Source of the DNA: Parvularculaceae bacterium
Lineage (GTDB): Bacteria > Pseudomonadota > Alphaproteobacteria > Caulobacterales > Parvularculaceae
NCBI GenBank assembly: GCA_004213235.1
Contig: SHAI01000055.1
Coordinates: 1-12,017 of the forward strand
Direction of reading: 5' to 3'
DNA: 12,017 nt
Part shown: one piece after another, positions 1-7,898 of the stretch
Layout of the letters: each line of letters begins with the position of its first letter
Position numbering within the stretch: the stretch's first letter is position 1
Program-made: the position numbers and the translations under genes
The notes under the pieces: model-generated
Databases searched by the model: none
What the model saw: the letters and a program-made list of their open reading frames with translations, nothing else
Told to the model about the DNA's origin: nothing

Positions 1-124
1 CACACACCTAACCACCCCATTTCATCGGCATCCGCCTGCGCCGGCGGGCAAAAGGCGCTTTCGCTTTGCAGCGACCGGCGCACCGGGCTATCCTCGAAGT
101 CGCGTTAATGCACCGGAAACAAAG

Positions 125-3100
125 TTGACAGTCAGCAAGCAAACCATTTTTGACACCCTATCGCCGCGCTTTTTTTCGATCAGCGCCGGCGAACCATTCT
201 TGTCCGAGCTGGCACATGGCCTCACCAGCGCGCTGGGGTCAGATCCGCTTTCCCTCGCCGATACGGAAATCTTTCTCCCGACCCGGCGCGCAGGCCGCGC
301 CTTGGCGGACGTGTTTGCCGCGACAGCGGGCGAGAACACGGCCATCTTTCCGCCGCGCATTCGCACCCTTGGTGATATTGATGCGGCGGAGCTGGACGCC
401 CTTGATGATGCGGCAAGCGAGCTGACGCTGCCTCCCGCCGTATCACCCCAGGAGCGGGTTCTTATTCTGGCGCAAATGGTTGCCGCGCGCGATACCGCTT
501 TTGCCGGCCAGCGCAACTGGCAGGCGGCACTGCTCGCCGCCAGGGAATTGGGCCAGTTATTAGATTCGCTTTATACAGAGGAAATAGATACCGATGCGAT
601 AAAAGATGCCGCCCCGCCAGAACACGCGGCCCATTGGGATATCTCGCTCAAATTTCTCGATATTGTTCTTCAAGCGTGGCCCGCATATTTGGCGGAACGC
701 GGACGGCTTGACCCCGCCATACGTCGCGTACAGCTTATCCGCGCCCTGACAGCGCGCTGGCGCGACACACCGCCGACGACGCCTGTAATTATCGCTGGCT
801 CCACCGGCAGTGCGCCATCTGTCGCTGACCTGATGGGCCTTGTAGCATCATTGCCGAAGGGCGCGGTCATTTTACCCGGCTTTGACAAAACGATGGATCC
901 ACGCGCCTGGGCGCGGATTGACGACCCGCACCCACAAGCTGGTTTAAAAGCGCTCCTGACACGTCTTAACTTGAAACAAGATGACATTAAGCCATGGCCA
1001 GGACACCCTTCTACAAATGCATCAACCGCCCGGCGTGACCTGTTATCACTTGCGTTGCGTCCGGCAGAGGCAACCGATGACTGGCGTCAGTTGACGCTCG
1101 CAGCGCAGGCACGTGATCCTGAGTTGAAAAATTCAACCCATGGCCTGGAACTTATTGAGGCGCAGACGGAAGAACTGGAAGCCGCTTCAATCGCCATCCG
1201 GTTTCGCGAAACGCTTGAAATCCCGGGCCGTACGGCAATGCTCGTAACGCCAGACCGAAATCTGGCAAGGCGGGTTGCGGCCAAAATGAAACGCTGGAAC
1301 GTCCATGTTGACGATAGCAGCGGTGCACCCTTTGCCGCCAGCCGGCTTGGTGTATTTTTAAACCTGGTCGCAGAGGCCATGTGCGCGCCAGGCGACACGG
1401 TCAAATTACTTGCCCTGCTGCGCCACCCCAATTCCCTGTTCGGACTGGCCCACGACGCATATCAGTCCGCACGCGACACATTGGACCGCTCCTTTCGCGG
1501 TGCCCAGCCCGTGGGGAACTGGGCAGACATCGCCAATACAATGTTACGTGAGGGCGAGATGCGCGAAGGCGCGATGCGACAAGACAAGTTGCGAGAAGCC
1601 GACCGGTCAAACATCCGTTCAATCCTTACGGTGATGCACGAAGCGACACATGACTTGCCGGACAACGCGACCCCGACGCAATTCCTGACCCGCCACCTTA
1701 CCCTTGCAACACACATTGCAACCAGCAACACCCCTGATACGGACCGACCCTTGTGGGCCGGTGAAGACGGCGAGGCCGGTGCCAAAATTATTGGCGATCT
1801 GTTGGAGGACCTTGCCGCTGCAAACGCCATGGTCCTGCCGCAACGGGATTACCCTGCGGCATTTGCTGCACTGGTCGCCTCTAGCGTCACCCGGCGGCGC
1901 AGTGCGGCCCATCCGCGCCTCAGCATCCTCGGCCCACTGGAAGCACGCTTACAGCATGCGGATCATATTATCCTCGCTGGGCTTAATGATGGTGTTTGGC
2001 CGGGCGACCCGCCAACCGATCCGTTTCTTTCCCGCGCCATGCGGGCAAATGTCGGATTGCCTTCACCTGAGCGCCGCACCGGCCTTGCCGCGCACGATTT
2101 TGCCCAACTTGCCGCGTCCCCATCGGTTCTTCTAACACGTTCAAAGCGGAGCGGCGATTCGCCATCGATCCCGTCCCGATGGCTCGTCCGACTAAAGAAT
2201 ATCCTGACCACGGCGCAGGGCAATATTGACGTCACGGCAAAATACACCAATTGGGCAAGACAGCTTGACACACCCGATAAGGTGGAACCATCCGCTCGCC
2301 CCGCACCAAGACCGCCACTTGATGCCCGACCGCGGAAAATGTCCGTCACGCGAATCGAAAAATGGTTGCGCGACCCCTATTCCGTTTTTGCGCGCGATAT
2401 TCTGAAGCTTTATAAAGCCGATGATCCGGGTGGGACTTTCTCCCTACGCGAACTGGGCCAGCTCCTTCACGCGATCTATGAAGACGCGGCAAAGCTCGAA
2501 AAGACGGCCACGACGGACGACTTACACGAACTCTTGGCGCAACACCGTAGGGCCTATCGCTGCCAAGACGCGGATTTGACCCTATGGGCACCAGCATTTG
2601 CGGCAAGCTTTGAGTGGTTCTGCGCCTTTGATGCTGAGCGCCGCAGGCAAGGCACACCCGCCATTCTGGAAGGCAGCGGTGAAATTGACGCCCCCGGCGT
2701 GGCACAGCCCTTCAAGATCCGTGGCCGCGCAGATCGAATAGATCTCGATACCGATGGCGGCGTCACCCTGATCGATTACAAAACATCAATTGGCGGCACC
2801 CACGCCCAGGCAAAACATTTCAACCCGCAATTGCAATTACTTGGCCTGATTGCGCGGCAAGGCGGCTTTCCCGATATCGGCCCAAGGGAGATCAACAGCT
2901 ATCAATTCGTACGCATGCTAAATTATAAAAAATCGGGCATGGCGATAGATGATAAATCTGGCGACGAGGCCAATATCGCAATCGATGATGCCGCGGAAAA
3001 GCTCGCCGCACTGATAAATGCCTTTGATGATATCGCATGTGGATATCCATCACAGCCCCACCCTGCGTTTACGGATAATTACGGGGATTACGACACATTG

Positions 3101-3148
3101 GCACGGCGCGGGGAATGGAACGCTGGCAATGGCGAGGACGACACATGA
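125..3148 (+). CDS. addB: Double-strand break repair protein AddB, alphaproteobacterial type
   Basis: AddB is the second subunit of the AddAB helicase-nuclease, which unwinds and trims broken DNA ends in the cytoplasm so that RecA can load. The 1007-residue length is normal for the alphaproteobacterial type. Visible blocks are LPTRRAGRAL near residue 51, GLNDGVWP near 619-626, and a C-terminal RecB-family nuclease (about 735-960) with H782, D870 in GRADRID, and D884/K886 in IDYKT. No Walker A motif is seen in the N-terminal part, so it is probably an inactivated helicase fold, as usual for AddB. The Fe-S cluster cysteines of Bacillus AddB are missing: D750 sits where the first would be, and there is no C-terminal CxxC. 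The TTG at 125 is chosen because no other start codon lies in this frame between base 2 and 125, and the next in-frame Met is more than 100 codons on. A weak GGAAA lies at 115-119. The stop overlaps the addA start. Confidence 0.95.
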   Translation: MTVSKQTIFDTLSPRFFSISAGEPFLSELAHGLTSALGSDPLSLADTEIFLPTRRAGRALADVFAATAGENTAIFPPRIRTLGDIDAAELDALDDAASELTLPPAVSPQERVLILAQMVAARDTAFAGQRNWQAALLAARELGQLLDSLYTEEIDTDAIKDAAPPEHAAHWDISLKFLDIVLQAWPAYLAERGRLDPAIRRVQLIRALTARWRDTPPTTPVIIAGSTGSAPSVADLMGLVASLPKGAVILPGFDKTMDPRAWARIDDPHPQAGLKALLTRLNLKQDDIKPWPGHPSTNASTARRDLLSLALRPAEATDDWRQLTLAAQARDPELKNSTHGLELIEAQTEELEAASIAIRFRETLEIPGRTAMLVTPDRNLARRVAAKMKRWNVHVDDSSGAPFAASRLGVFLNLVAEAMCAPGDTVKLLALLRHPNSLFGLAHDAYQSARDTLDRSFRGAQPVGNWADIANTMLREGEMREGAMRQDKLREADRSNIRSILTVMHEATHDLPDNATPTQFLTRHLTLATHIATSNTPDTDRPLWAGEDGEAGAKIIGDLLEDLAAANAMVLPQRDYPAAFAALVASSVTRRRSAAHPRLSILGPLEARLQHADHIILAGLNDGVWPGDPPTDPFLSRAMRANVGLPSPERRTGLAAHDFAQLAASPSVLLTRSKRSGDSPSIPSRWLVRLKNILTTAQGNIDVTAKYTNWARQLDTPDKVEPSARPAPRPPLDARPRKMSVTRIEKWLRDPYSVFARDILKLYKADDPGGTFSLRELGQLLHAIYEDAAKLEKTATTDDLHELLAQHRRAYRCQDADLTLWAPAFAASFEWFCAFDAERRRQGTPAILEGSGEIDAPGVAQPFKIRGRADRIDLDTDGGVTLIDYKTSIGGTHAQAKHFNPQLQLLGLIARQGGFPDIGPREINSYQFVRMLNYKKSGMAIDDKSGDEANIAIDDAAEKLAALINAFDDIACGYPSQPHPAFTDNYGDYDTLARRGEWNAGNGEDDT

Positions 3149-6100
3149 GTGACGCCCTTAGACAAACCGTTGCACACCAACAAAGGGCCGCCGACCCCGC
3201 ACGCAGCGCCTTCGTCTCCGCCAATGCCGGCTCCGGCAAAACTCGAGTTTTAACGTCCCGGGTTGCCCGTTTGCTGCTCGCCGGGGTGCGCCCGGACAGT
3301 ATTTTATGCATTACCTTTACAAAGGCCGCTGCTGCAGAAATGGCGGAGCGCCTGTTCGATATGCTCGGTGAATGGGCGCTGGCCGATGATGATACCTTGC
3401 GCGGCAAGCTGATAGAACTAGACCCATCCCTTGATCAAGATACGTCCGATTACGGACGGGCGAGACGGCTTTTTGCCCAGGCGCTGGAAACCCCTGGCGG
3501 GTTGAAAATCCAGACGATCCATTCTTTTTGCGAAAATGTGTTGCACCGTTTCCCCCTGGAGGCAGGTGTGGCGCCGGGCTTTAGCGTATTGGACGACGCG
3601 GCGAACGCGGCATTGCATGCTGAAGCCATCGCCATAGCCTTACGAAAGGAAAGTGCGCCCACCGCCCTGTCGCAGCTGGCGCAAACCGGGACCACCGGCG
3701 AACAGGCCAAGCAGCTTCTTGAGACGTGTTTACGCTCAGCCGCCACGCGCACGGCCATGAGTGCGCCGGATTATCATGATCAACTATCTGCCTGGTTAAA
3801 TGTCGACCCACATCGCACCGCGTCAGCTTATGGGCGTGCAACAGTGGAAGCGTTGATCGAAACGGGGCTTGGCCGATTAATCAGTGCCTTGCTTGCCGGC
3901 GGGAAAAACGCCTCAAGATTTGGCGCGCAACTAGATGCGGCGATGCGCGCGCCGAGGCCGGAACAATTTGGCCTGATCGCCGGGGTGCTACTGACAAAAG
4001 GCGGCGCAATTCGCCAAAAACTAATCGATAAAACCGCCGAAAAAGCCGCACCCGAATCTGTAGAATCAGAGGCACGACTGAAACAGATCTTCTCGTCCGG
4101 CCTGGACCAGGTCCGCGGCGCTCATCTGGCCACAGCGGGCGGCGCCCTTTCCATCCTTGTACGCAGTGCGGCCGAGGCCGTCGATAAACTCAAAGGGCAA
4201 CACGCCGCACTTGATTTCGATGATCTGATCACCCACGCGCGCCGCTTGTTGGGGGATGATGACCGTAGTGCCTGGGTGATGTACAAACTTGATCAAGGTC
4301 TGGAACATATCCTGCTTGACGAAGCACAAGATACAAGCCCGGCCGCATGGCAGGTTATAGAAGGACCCCTCACAGAGTTTTTTGCCGGTGCCGGTGTATT
4401 TCGATCATCGGGAAAAAACACAAAAGAAAAAGAACGACCCGCACGAACCTTCTTCGCGGTCGGTGACCAGAAACAGTCAATCTATTCCTTCCAGGGCGCG
4501 GATGCGGCCCTCTTTGCAGAAAAATCACAGGATCTTGGCAAACGGATCGCCGCCGCTGCCCCGTTCGAAAACATTCCCCTTTCCCTGTCTTTCCGAACCG
4601 TCGGTCCGATCCTGAATTTTGTCGACGCTCTGTTTGAAGACAAAAACATTCTCGACGGCGTCAGTACCGAGTACCCCCTTCGCCATGGTGTCCACCGGGA
4701 TGGCCAGGCGGGCTTCGTTGAACTATGGCCGCTCACCCCCCATGATGAAAAACCGGAACTCCGTCCCTGGGATGCGCCAATGAATGCGCTCTCCATCGAC
4801 AGCCCGCCGCGCAAACTGACCCAGCGTGTTGCATCAACCATCAGGTCCTGGCTCGATGAAGGTACGCCAAACAGCGCTGGCACCCGCGCGATTGAGCCCA
4901 AGGATATCATGATCCTGGTACAGAGCAGGGGCACCTTGTTTCATGAGATGATCAAGGCGCTTTCAGCCGCCGGTGTGCCGGTGGCCGGTGCAGATAAATT
5001 GTCACTGCTTGACGACCCGGGCGTTAAAGACCTCATGTCCTTTGCGCGCGCTGTTCTGTTTGAAGGGGATGATCTATCGCTTGGGGAAGTTTTGAAAGGG
5101 CCATTTTTCAAATACACTGATGATGATTTGTTTGATCTCGCCTATGACAGGCCGGGGAGCATGTTAGACGCGCTGCGCACCCGGGCAAAGTCTGACCCCG
5201 CCACGCGGGCGGTTCTTGACGAGATTGAAACGGCCAGACGTATCGCCCGGCACGATGGTCCTTATGCGTTCTTTTCGCACTTGCTTGAAACAGGTACACC
5301 AACAGGGCGTGAGCGACTGATCTCGCGCCTTGGCCCGCCATCGCGCGAGCCCATTGAGGCATTTATTGGCCTCGTCCTTGATTATGAAACGGGCGCGACG
5401 CGCAGCCTCACGAGGTTTCTGGACTGGATTACCAAGGCCGGCGCAGAGGTCAGCCGTGATGCGGAACAGACTGATAATGTTGTGCGCGTCATGACAGTAC
5501 ACAAATCAAAAGGACTGGAAGCAGATATTGTCTTTCTCCTGGATGCTCAGCGCCGCCCACGATTCCGCGACACGCTCATAACCACACAGCCGACCGACGA
5601 CCGCCAGCTGCCTTTCTGGCGCATCCGCGATAGCGAGCCAGATATTGTGGCAGAAACCTTGATGACGACGAAGCGGCTGCAATTGGAGGAATATCGCCGC
5701 CTGCTTTATGTAGCGGCGACACGCGCACGGGATCGTCTTTATATCTGCGGCGTGGTGAACAAGAACGATGGCACAAAGGCGGACCTGCATGAGAGCTCAT
5801 GGCATGCCATTGCAAGTGTCGCCATGGGCAAACTGCCCGCTTTGGAGGCAGGCGAGCTCTGGGGCCTGCCAGTGCTTCAATATGGTGAGGTTCCGGTCTG
5901 GACAAAATCACACACAGCAAAAGCTACCTCCCACAACGAGGGTACACCGCCTGCAGATTATCTTTCCTCGCCTGCCCCATCTGAACGGGAAAAGACGCTT
6001 CTTTCCCCCTCTCGTCTTGCCGATATTACCGAGGCATTTGCCAGCGGCGGTGATGAAATCGTCGCGCAAAGCCGCCAATTGATCACGCCAGTGGCCGACC

Positions 6101-6639
6101 CACGCACCGATGGTTTTTTCCGTGGCCGGGTGCTCCATCGCCTGCTGGAATTGCTTCCCGCGTGCGATGAGGACAAACGCCCTCAAACAGCGGAAAGATT
6201 ACTGGCGCGGCTTGCCCCTGAAACGCCGGACAAAACCCGTGCTATCTGGCGCGATGAAGTCCTGTCAGTATTGAAGGACCCGGCATTCGCTCCGGTCTTC
6301 CTGCCCGTGGGACGCGCAGAGGTTTCCGTGGCTGGCAATATCTCTGTCAACGGACAAACATATAAAATCAGTGGCCAGATAGACCGCTTGATTCAGCATC
6401 AAGACGAGGTACTGATCGTCGACTACAAAACCAACAGGCCACCGCCCCTGCGCCTGGAAGAGACACCGCAAGCCTATCTGGCGCAGATGGGGGCCTATGC
6501 CGCCCTGGTGCGTCGCGCCCTGCCTGGCCTTATCGTCAAATCAGCGCTCTTGTGGACCTATGCCCCCAAGCTCATCGCCTTGCCAGATGATTTGATTGAC
6601 GGCGCATTTCACAAAAGCTTGCGGGCGCATGAGGGCTGA
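3145..6639 (+). CDS. addA: Double-strand break repair helicase-nuclease AddA
   Basis: AddA is the motor and nuclease subunit of AddAB: a 3'-5' UvrD-type (SF1A) helicase fused to a RecB-family nuclease. All helicase motifs are readable: Q motif Q12/Q13; Walker A ANAGSGKT with K32; motif Ia ITFTKAAAAEMAER; motif II DEAQDTS with D392/E393; motif III GDQKQSIYSFQGAD near 440-453; VHKSKG near 785-790; and motif VI LLYVAATRARD at 853-863. The C-terminal nuclease shows H998, D1080 in GQIDRL, and D1093/K1095 in VDYKTN. The length of 1164 residues is usual for the family. I place the start at the ATG of the ATGA overlap with addB because GAGGA (3134-3138) lies six bases upstream. An in-frame ATG ten codons earlier (3115) lies inside addB and lacks such a site. 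The overlap suggests translational coupling, which would keep the two subunits balanced. Confidence 0.97.
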   Translation: MSDALRQTVAHQQRAADPARSAFVSANAGSGKTRVLTSRVARLLLAGVRPDSILCITFTKAAAAEMAERLFDMLGEWALADDDTLRGKLIELDPSLDQDTSDYGRARRLFAQALETPGGLKIQTIHSFCENVLHRFPLEAGVAPGFSVLDDAANAALHAEAIAIALRKESAPTALSQLAQTGTTGEQAKQLLETCLRSAATRTAMSAPDYHDQLSAWLNVDPHRTASAYGRATVEALIETGLGRLISALLAGGKNASRFGAQLDAAMRAPRPEQFGLIAGVLLTKGGAIRQKLIDKTAEKAAPESVESEARLKQIFSSGLDQVRGAHLATAGGALSILVRSAAEAVDKLKGQHAALDFDDLITHARRLLGDDDRSAWVMYKLDQGLEHILLDEAQDTSPAAWQVIEGPLTEFFAGAGVFRSSGKNTKEKERPARTFFAVGDQKQSIYSFQGADAALFAEKSQDLGKRIAAAAPFENIPLSLSFRTVGPILNFVDALFEDKNILDGVSTEYPLRHGVHRDGQAGFVELWPLTPHDEKPELRPWDAPMNALSIDSPPRKLTQRVASTIRSWLDEGTPNSAGTRAIEPKDIMILVQSRGTLFHEMIKALSAAGVPVAGADKLSLLDDPGVKDLMSFARAVLFEGDDLSLGEVLKGPFFKYTDDDLFDLAYDRPGSMLDALRTRAKSDPATRAVLDEIETARRIARHDGPYAFFSHLLETGTPTGRERLISRLGPPSREPIEAFIGLVLDYETGATRSLTRFLDWITKAGAEVSRDAEQTDNVVRVMTVHKSKGLEADIVFLLDAQRRPRFRDTLITTQPTDDRQLPFWRIRDSEPDIVAETLMTTKRLQLEEYRRLLYVAATRARDRLYICGVVNKNDGTKADLHESSWHAIASVAMGKLPALEAGELWGLPVLQYGEVPVWTKSHTAKATSHNEGTPPADYLSSPAPSEREKTLLSPSRLADITEAFASGGDEIVAQSRQLITPVADPRTDGFFRGRVLHRLLELLPACDEDKRPQTAERLLARLAPETPDKTRAIWRDEVLSVLKDPAFAPVFLPVGRAEVSVAGNISVNGQTYKISGQIDRLIQHQDEVLIVDYKTNRPPPLRLEETPQAYLAQMGAYAALVRRALPGLIVKSALLWTYAPKLIALPDDLIDGAFHKSLRAHEG

Positions 6640-6681
6640 GACCTTCGTTCGTGCAGCAATCCTGCCTTTCCGTGTGACTTT

Positions 6682-6716
6682 CTGGGCTTCACTAAGCCAG
6701 TCGGCGCAATTTGCGC
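6682..6716 (+). terminator. Hairpin plus palindrome after addA, possible weak terminator
   Basis: Bases 6682-6700 fold into a stem of about seven pairs with one bulged G and the loop CACT. Four bases later comes a perfect 6-bp palindrome around a single T (GCGCAA T TTGCGC, 6704-6716). There is no run of T, so this is not a textbook intrinsic terminator. It may stabilise the 3' end of the addBA transcript, act in Rho-dependent ending, or be a protein binding site for the trxA promoter just downstream. Confidence 0.25.
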
Positions 6717-6728
6717 GCCCGTTTCCGG

Positions 6729-6756
6729 TTGAACTCCGGGCAGAGCTGCCTATGTT
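6729..6756 (+). promoter_or_regulatory. Candidate sigma-70-type promoter for trxA
   Basis: TTGAAC (6729-6734) and TATGTT (6751-6756) are separated by 16 bases and lie about 70 bases upstream of the trxA start. Each box matches four of six consensus bases. It would let the thioredoxin gene be expressed independently of addBA. This is inference from motif and position only. Confidence 0.3.
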
Positions 6757-6828
6757 ATCGAAAAGGCAGATAACTCGCCCGGCGGCACGAATGACACGTC
6801 GCGCCGGCGCACCACAGGAGCAAGACCC

Positions 6829-7155
6829 ATGGGCACGATCAACGTCACCGACGCAACATTTGAAACCGACGTCGTCAATGCCACCAAGCCGGTTATCGTC
6901 GATTTTTGGGCTGAATGGTGTGGTCCCTGCAAACAGATCGCGCCAGCGCTTGAGGAACTTGCCGCGGAATTTGGCGATGCTGTCACCATCGCCAAAGTGA
7001 ACATCGACGAGAACCCCGAAACGCCGGGCAAGTTCGGCGTGCGCGGCATCCCGACCTTGATGGTGTTCAAGGATGGTGAGCTGAAGTCGACCAAGGTTGG
7101 CGCAGCACCTAAATCCGCGCTGGAAGCGTGGATCAAGCAGGAAGCCACGGCCTAG
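6829..7155 (+). CDS. trxA: Thioredoxin
   Basis: This is a small cytoplasmic protein disulfide reductase, kept reduced by thioredoxin reductase, that supplies electrons to ribonucleotide reductase, peroxiredoxins and other targets. The protein is 108 residues, the length of classical thioredoxin 1. The active site is WCGPCK with C31 and C34. The buried acid is D25 in VDFWAEWC, and the cis-proline is P75 in GIPTLM. No signal peptide or membrane segment is present. The ATG start is supported by AGGAG at 6816-6820, eight bases upstream. It lies 189 bases after addA on the same strand, an arrangement seen in other alphaproteobacteria. A candidate promoter in the spacer and a hairpin after the stop suggest it can be its own transcription unit. 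Confidence 0.97.
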   Translation: MGTINVTDATFETDVVNATKPVIVDFWAEWCGPCKQIAPALEELAAEFGDAVTIAKVNIDENPETPGKFGVRGIPTLMVFKDGELKSTKVGAAPKSALEAWIKQEATA

Positions 7156-7218
7156 CGGCCAGTTGTGCACCACGCATCGAGCTATTTCGGGCTGAAAAAC
7201 ACGCAATAGGGTAGATCA

Positions 7219-7256
7219 GTCGCCACGCCTTGGCCGGCGTGCCGACCCACTTTTGT
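7219..7256 (+). terminator. Stem-loop with T-rich tail, likely trxA terminator
   Basis: Bases 7219-7229 pair with 7236-7246 in an 11-position stem with one C-C mismatch, closed by the six-base loop TTGGCC. After four bases comes TTTTGTT. It lies 63 bases past the trxA stop and has the shape of a Rho-independent terminator, although the T tail is short and not immediately adjacent to the stem. Confidence 0.5.
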
Positions 7257-7305
7257 TCGCCCCCTGATGATGCTCGTCCCTTATCCGTTAGTACGAACAA
7301 ACGCA

Positions 7306-7332
7306 CGCCCGTGGCCCCCGCGCACACGGGCG
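7306..7332. repeat. Perfect 8-bp inverted repeat (GC-rich hairpin)
   Basis: CGCCCGTG at 7306-7313 is exactly complementary to CACGGGCG at 7325-7332, with an 11-base C-rich loop. No T run follows on the + strand. The role is unknown. It may be a second part of the trxA 3' structure or part of a structured RNA. Confidence 0.5.
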
Positions 7333-7357
7333 GCCAAGACTCTCCAAAGTCAATAAG

Positions 7358-7393
7358 GAACGCCCTTAAGGGTTCGGAGCGGGTTTCACCGCT
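7358..7393. repeat. Two adjacent short hairpins with a 10-bp palindrome
   Basis: CCCTTAAGGG (7363-7372) is a perfect palindrome, and GAAC at 7358-7361 can instead pair with GTTC at 7372-7375. Directly after it, AGCGG (7378-7382) pairs with CCGCT (7389-7393) across a six-base loop. TATAAT at 7393-7398 overlaps the end of the second hairpin, but no -35 box is seen at the right distance. Confidence 0.45.
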
Positions 7394-7427
7394 ATAATCA
7401 GCATCCCATGACCACTGACATAGCTTG

Positions 7428-7440
7428 CGGCAAATTGCCG
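7428..7440. repeat. 13-bp palindrome CGGCAA-A-TTGCCG
   Basis: This is a perfect 6-bp inverted repeat around a single A. It resembles the GCGCAA-T-TTGCGC palindrome at 6704-6716 and shares the GCAA/TTGC core with the hairpin at 7758-7776. It could be an operator-like site. The function is unknown. Confidence 0.4.
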
Positions 7441-7455
7441 TTTAATCCGGGCCGG

Positions 7456-7497
7456 CAGTGCGTGATCGACAGTGCGTGATCGACAGCGCGTGACCGG
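7456..7497 (+). repeat. 14-bp tandem direct repeat, three copies
   Basis: The unit CAGTGCGTGATCGA occurs at 7456-7469 and again, identical, at 7470-7483. A third copy at 7484-7497 has three differences (CAGCGCGTGACCGG), followed by a further CAG. The period is not a multiple of three, which argues against coding use. It may be an iterated protein-binding site or a replication-slippage product. Confidence 0.85.
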
Positions 7498-7757
7498 CAG
7501 CTAATTGCACACCATTCAATCACCCGAGCTGGCGCTTGCCACGGGCAGGAACTGCTGCGTTGCAACAAGATCCGCGCCCCCCAAAACAAAGCCCGCCAAA
7601 AAGTTCGTCAAGGTGACGCTCCGCCAACAAAAATACCATCACCCAGGGCAACGCAATATTCGGTCAAAAACTCTTTCAGGTGACGAATTTTTAAAGTTCG
7701 TATCGTTAATTTATTTACATGAACGCCATTGCGTTTCGCCGCCGCGAATTCACGGTT

Positions 7758-7776
7758 GGCGCAACTCCATTGCGCC
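7758..7776. repeat. Perfect 7-bp hairpin GGCGCAA / TTGCGCC
   Basis: GGCGCAA at 7758-7764 pairs exactly with TTGCGCC at 7770-7776 across the five-base loop CTCCA. It carries the same GCGCAA/TTGCGC arms as the palindrome before trxA. No T run follows. The role is unknown. Confidence 0.5.
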
Positions 7777-7785
7777 CCTTGAAAA

Positions 7786-7874
7786 AACTTATCGAACGAC
7801 TGGCGGGACGTAAAAGCGTTCAAAAACAGAGAGTTCGATGTTTCGCGACTTCAACTTCGCACAACTTATCGAAC
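7786..7874. repeat. 12-bp direct repeat AACTTATCGAAC, two copies
   Basis: AACTTATCGAAC occurs at 7786-7797 and identically at 7863-7874, 77 bases apart start to start. The complement of its right half, GTTCGA, appears between them at 7833-7838. This could be a pair of regulator binding sites upstream of the small ORF or of prkA. Confidence 0.6.
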
Positions 7875-7894
7875 ACCATAGGCGAGGACCGTAA
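7838..7894 (+). CDS. Possible 18-residue leader ORF
   Basis: An ATG at 7838 with a weak GAGAG upstream opens an 18-codon frame starting MFRDFNFAQLIE and stopping with TAA at 7892-7894, four bases before the ATG of the next candidate gene. The AGG/GAGGA of that next gene lies inside the end of this frame, an arrangement that would allow translational coupling. The first residues faintly recall the start of phasin proteins, but nothing downstream supports this. It may equally be a chance ORF. Confidence 0.15.
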   Translation: MFRDFNFAQLIEHHRRGP

Positions 7895-7898
7895 CATC

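Larger units (their letters stand above)
7257..7837. other. Long gene-poor intergenic stretch with hairpins and repeats
   Basis: I find no reading frame here that I would call a gene. Frames of up to about 100 codons exist on both strands (for example 7505-7813 on + and 7608-7823 on -), but none has a convincing ribosome binding site or a recognisable domain. The stretch does contain hairpins at 7306-7332, 7358-7375 and 7378-7393, a palindrome at 7428-7440, a 14-bp tandem repeat at 7456-7497, and a hairpin at 7758-7776. The part from about 7600 to 7720 is visibly more AT-rich than the flanking genes. It could hold a non-coding RNA, decayed genes, or the long leader of the prkA operon. Confidence 0.5.

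Noticed and set aside
32..47. GC-rich hairpin upstream of addB
   Set aside because: Only five pairs and no T run; short GC-rich stems of this kind are expected by chance in such sequence.
1..108. Possible 3' end of an upstream gene
   Set aside because: The three forward frames give no recognisable C-terminus; a gene may end at base 11 or 108, but the sequence does not decide it.
3115..3144. Earlier in-frame ATG for addA, ten codons upstream
   Set aside because: It lies well inside addB without a clear ribosome binding site, while ATG 3145 has GAGGA at good spacing and forms the usual ATGA overlap.
6541..7206. Long reverse-strand open frame of 221 codons
   Set aside because: It is antisense to the end of addA and all of trxA, which are certain genes, and its protein has no recognisable features.
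7393..7410. Perfect TATAAT followed by an ATG at 7408 (leaderless 23-codon ORF)
   Set aside because: No -35 box or extended -10 is present, and the short frame has no supporting features.
7757..7773. Sigma-54-like TGGC...TTGC element
   Set aside because: The GG to GC distance is 14 bases instead of 12, and the match is explained by the GGCGCAA/TTGCGCC hairpin.
7505..7813. Forward open frame of 102 codons in the gene-poor stretch
   Set aside because: There is no ribosome binding site, no family resemblance, and it crosses AT-rich non-coding-looking sequence.
7608..7823. Reverse open frame of 71 codons
   Set aside because: The start has no convincing ribosome binding site and I recognise no domain; it is possible but unsupported.
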